Shown here piece by piece: positions 13,835 to 14,242 of a stretch of DNA of 14,242 nucleotides (its first letter is position 1; the number at the start of each line of letters is the position of its first letter). The notes below the pieces were generated by a model. The model was not told where the DNA came from, made no database searches, and was given only the letters and a program-made list of their open reading frames with translations. The stretch comes from Halobacteriales archaeon QS_9_70_65 (GTDB lineage: Archaea; Halobacteriota; Halobacteria; Halobacteriales; Haloarculaceae), in NCBI GenBank assembly GCA_003023535.1, contig PXSC01000080.1, positions 1-14,242 of the forward strand, written 5' to 3'. The position numbers were made by a program, and so were the translations under genes.

Positions 13835-13987
13835 CCCTTCGAAGTAGCCCGGTGTCTCCAGTCGATCGTGGGTCTCGTCAGTCGCCTCGCGGGCCGGTCG
13901 CTCGGGGGTCGGCGTCGCCAGCGGGCTGTCGAAGGGCGAGCAGTCGGCGGCCCGAACCGAGTCCGGTACGACCGACAGGACTTCACT
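13835..13987 (-). pseudogene. Decayed sulfatase-family fragment
   Basis: The minus strand reads SEVLSVVPDSVRAADCSPFD then SPLATPTPERPAREAT with no stop. This matches the N-terminus of haloarchaeal sulfatases (alkaline phosphatase superfamily), whose pattern is VL-x-VV-x-DSVRA-x-x-CS-x-(Y/F), then TPT-x-ER-x-A-x-EAT. It then jumps directly to DETHDRLETPGYFEG, which resembles the usual C-terminal end of such proteins (DRLE-x-LGY). The several hundred residues between, including the catalytic Cys/Ser-x-Pro-x-Arg site, are missing. It looks like the two ends of a sulfatase gene fused by a large deletion. It has no start codon at the expected place. Confidence 0.5.
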
Positions 13988-14182
13988 CCTGGGAGCACCC
14001 CGCCCGACCAGTTGGCTGCCACGAGTCGACGTGCCGCTCCGGAGCGGTACCGAGAGCCACGGGCCGTGGCGTCCTGCCGGCGACCGTTCCGGCGACGCGA
14101 CCCGCGAGGCCGACGGCGCGGCGGCTCGCCCGGGGCCGGCAGGGCCGTCGAAGTGTTTATGCGCCGCACTCGGCTGGTACGG
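13988..14182. other. Intergenic region before the last gene
   Basis: No credible gene. Continues upstream of the sulfatase remnant and ends with the promoter of the rightward gene. Nothing else recognised. Confidence 0.3.
14154..14161 (+). promoter_or_regulatory. TATA-like box of the right-edge gene
   Basis: TGTTTATG lies about 27 bp before GTG 14185, the right spacing for a leaderless haloarchaeal start. Confidence 0.45.
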
Positions 14183-14184
14183 AT

Positions 14185-14242
14185 GTGGCCGAAGGTTCCC
14201 GTTCCGTCCTGCCGCCGCCCGACGCCGACCCGGTGCGGCTGC
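14185..14242 (+). CDS. 5' end of an unidentified gene
   Basis: From GTG 14185 the frame reads MAEGSRSVLPPPDADPVRL and leaves the window. An ATG two bases earlier (14183) gives a Cys/Arg-rich frame of uncharacteristic composition, so GTG is preferred; the TATA-like box at 14154 fits it. Nineteen residues are too few to assign a family. Confidence 0.5.
   Translation, partial: MAEGSRSVLPPPDADPVRL

Noticed and set aside
1..14242. tRNA, rRNA or transposase genes
   Set aside because: I looked for them around the island edges and in the intergenic regions and saw no cloverleaf-like sequence or transposase motif.

Overview
The base composition (very GC-rich, strong third-position G/C), the acidic proteins, the TATA-like boxes about 25 bp upstream of start codons with almost no leader, the archaeal TFIIS-like factor, the deoxyhypusine synthase and the Tat-type lipoprotein signal all point to a haloarchaeon (class Halobacteria). 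Species cannot be read from the window.

Layout. 1-61: 3' end of an unknown gene. 107-1681 (+): transcription factor S, a degenerate metallo-beta-lactamase-fold-like protein, and a YkgJ-type cysteine-cluster protein broken by a one-base frameshift. 1745-3658 (+): an intact ABC exporter half-transporter. 3737-4004 (+): a small frameshifted orphan. 4150-5093 (+): deoxyhypusine synthase with an internal deletion that also shifts the frame. 5155-5364 (-): a small winged-helix protein. 5581-5961 (+): an acidic protein with a repeated helical unit. 6172-6899 (+): a two-copy-domain protein with a one-base frameshift.

About 7030-9000 is an accessory island of visibly lower GC. It holds two toxin-antitoxin pairs of different PIN families: a RHH-like antitoxin with a DUF3368-type PIN toxin, and a VapB-like antitoxin with a VapC. 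They are laid out as repeat A - TA1 - repeat B - TA2 - repeat C, followed by a possible third TA remnant. The three copies of a roughly 71-bp repeat lie before the first pair and just after each toxin gene. I found no known element that explains the repeat; it is the best candidate here for something undescribed. The second toxin has lost its start codon at what looks like a former ATGA overlap.

9150-13402 (-) is a four-gene polyamine/iron-type ABC importer, transcribed in the order binding lipoprotein, ATPase, permease 1, permease 2. The last three genes overlap. Permease 2 lacks about 29 residues covering the end of the EAA loop and the next helix. 13403-14242 holds a frameshifted small gene (+), a decayed sulfatase-family fragment (-), and the start of a gene running off the right edge (+).

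The window has an unusual density of lesions: four or more single-base frameshifts, two internal deletions in conserved genes, one lost start codon and one gene remnant. They sit beside several fully intact genes. Either the assembly has local errors or this region is decaying; the essential nature of deoxyhypusine synthase makes this worth resolving first.
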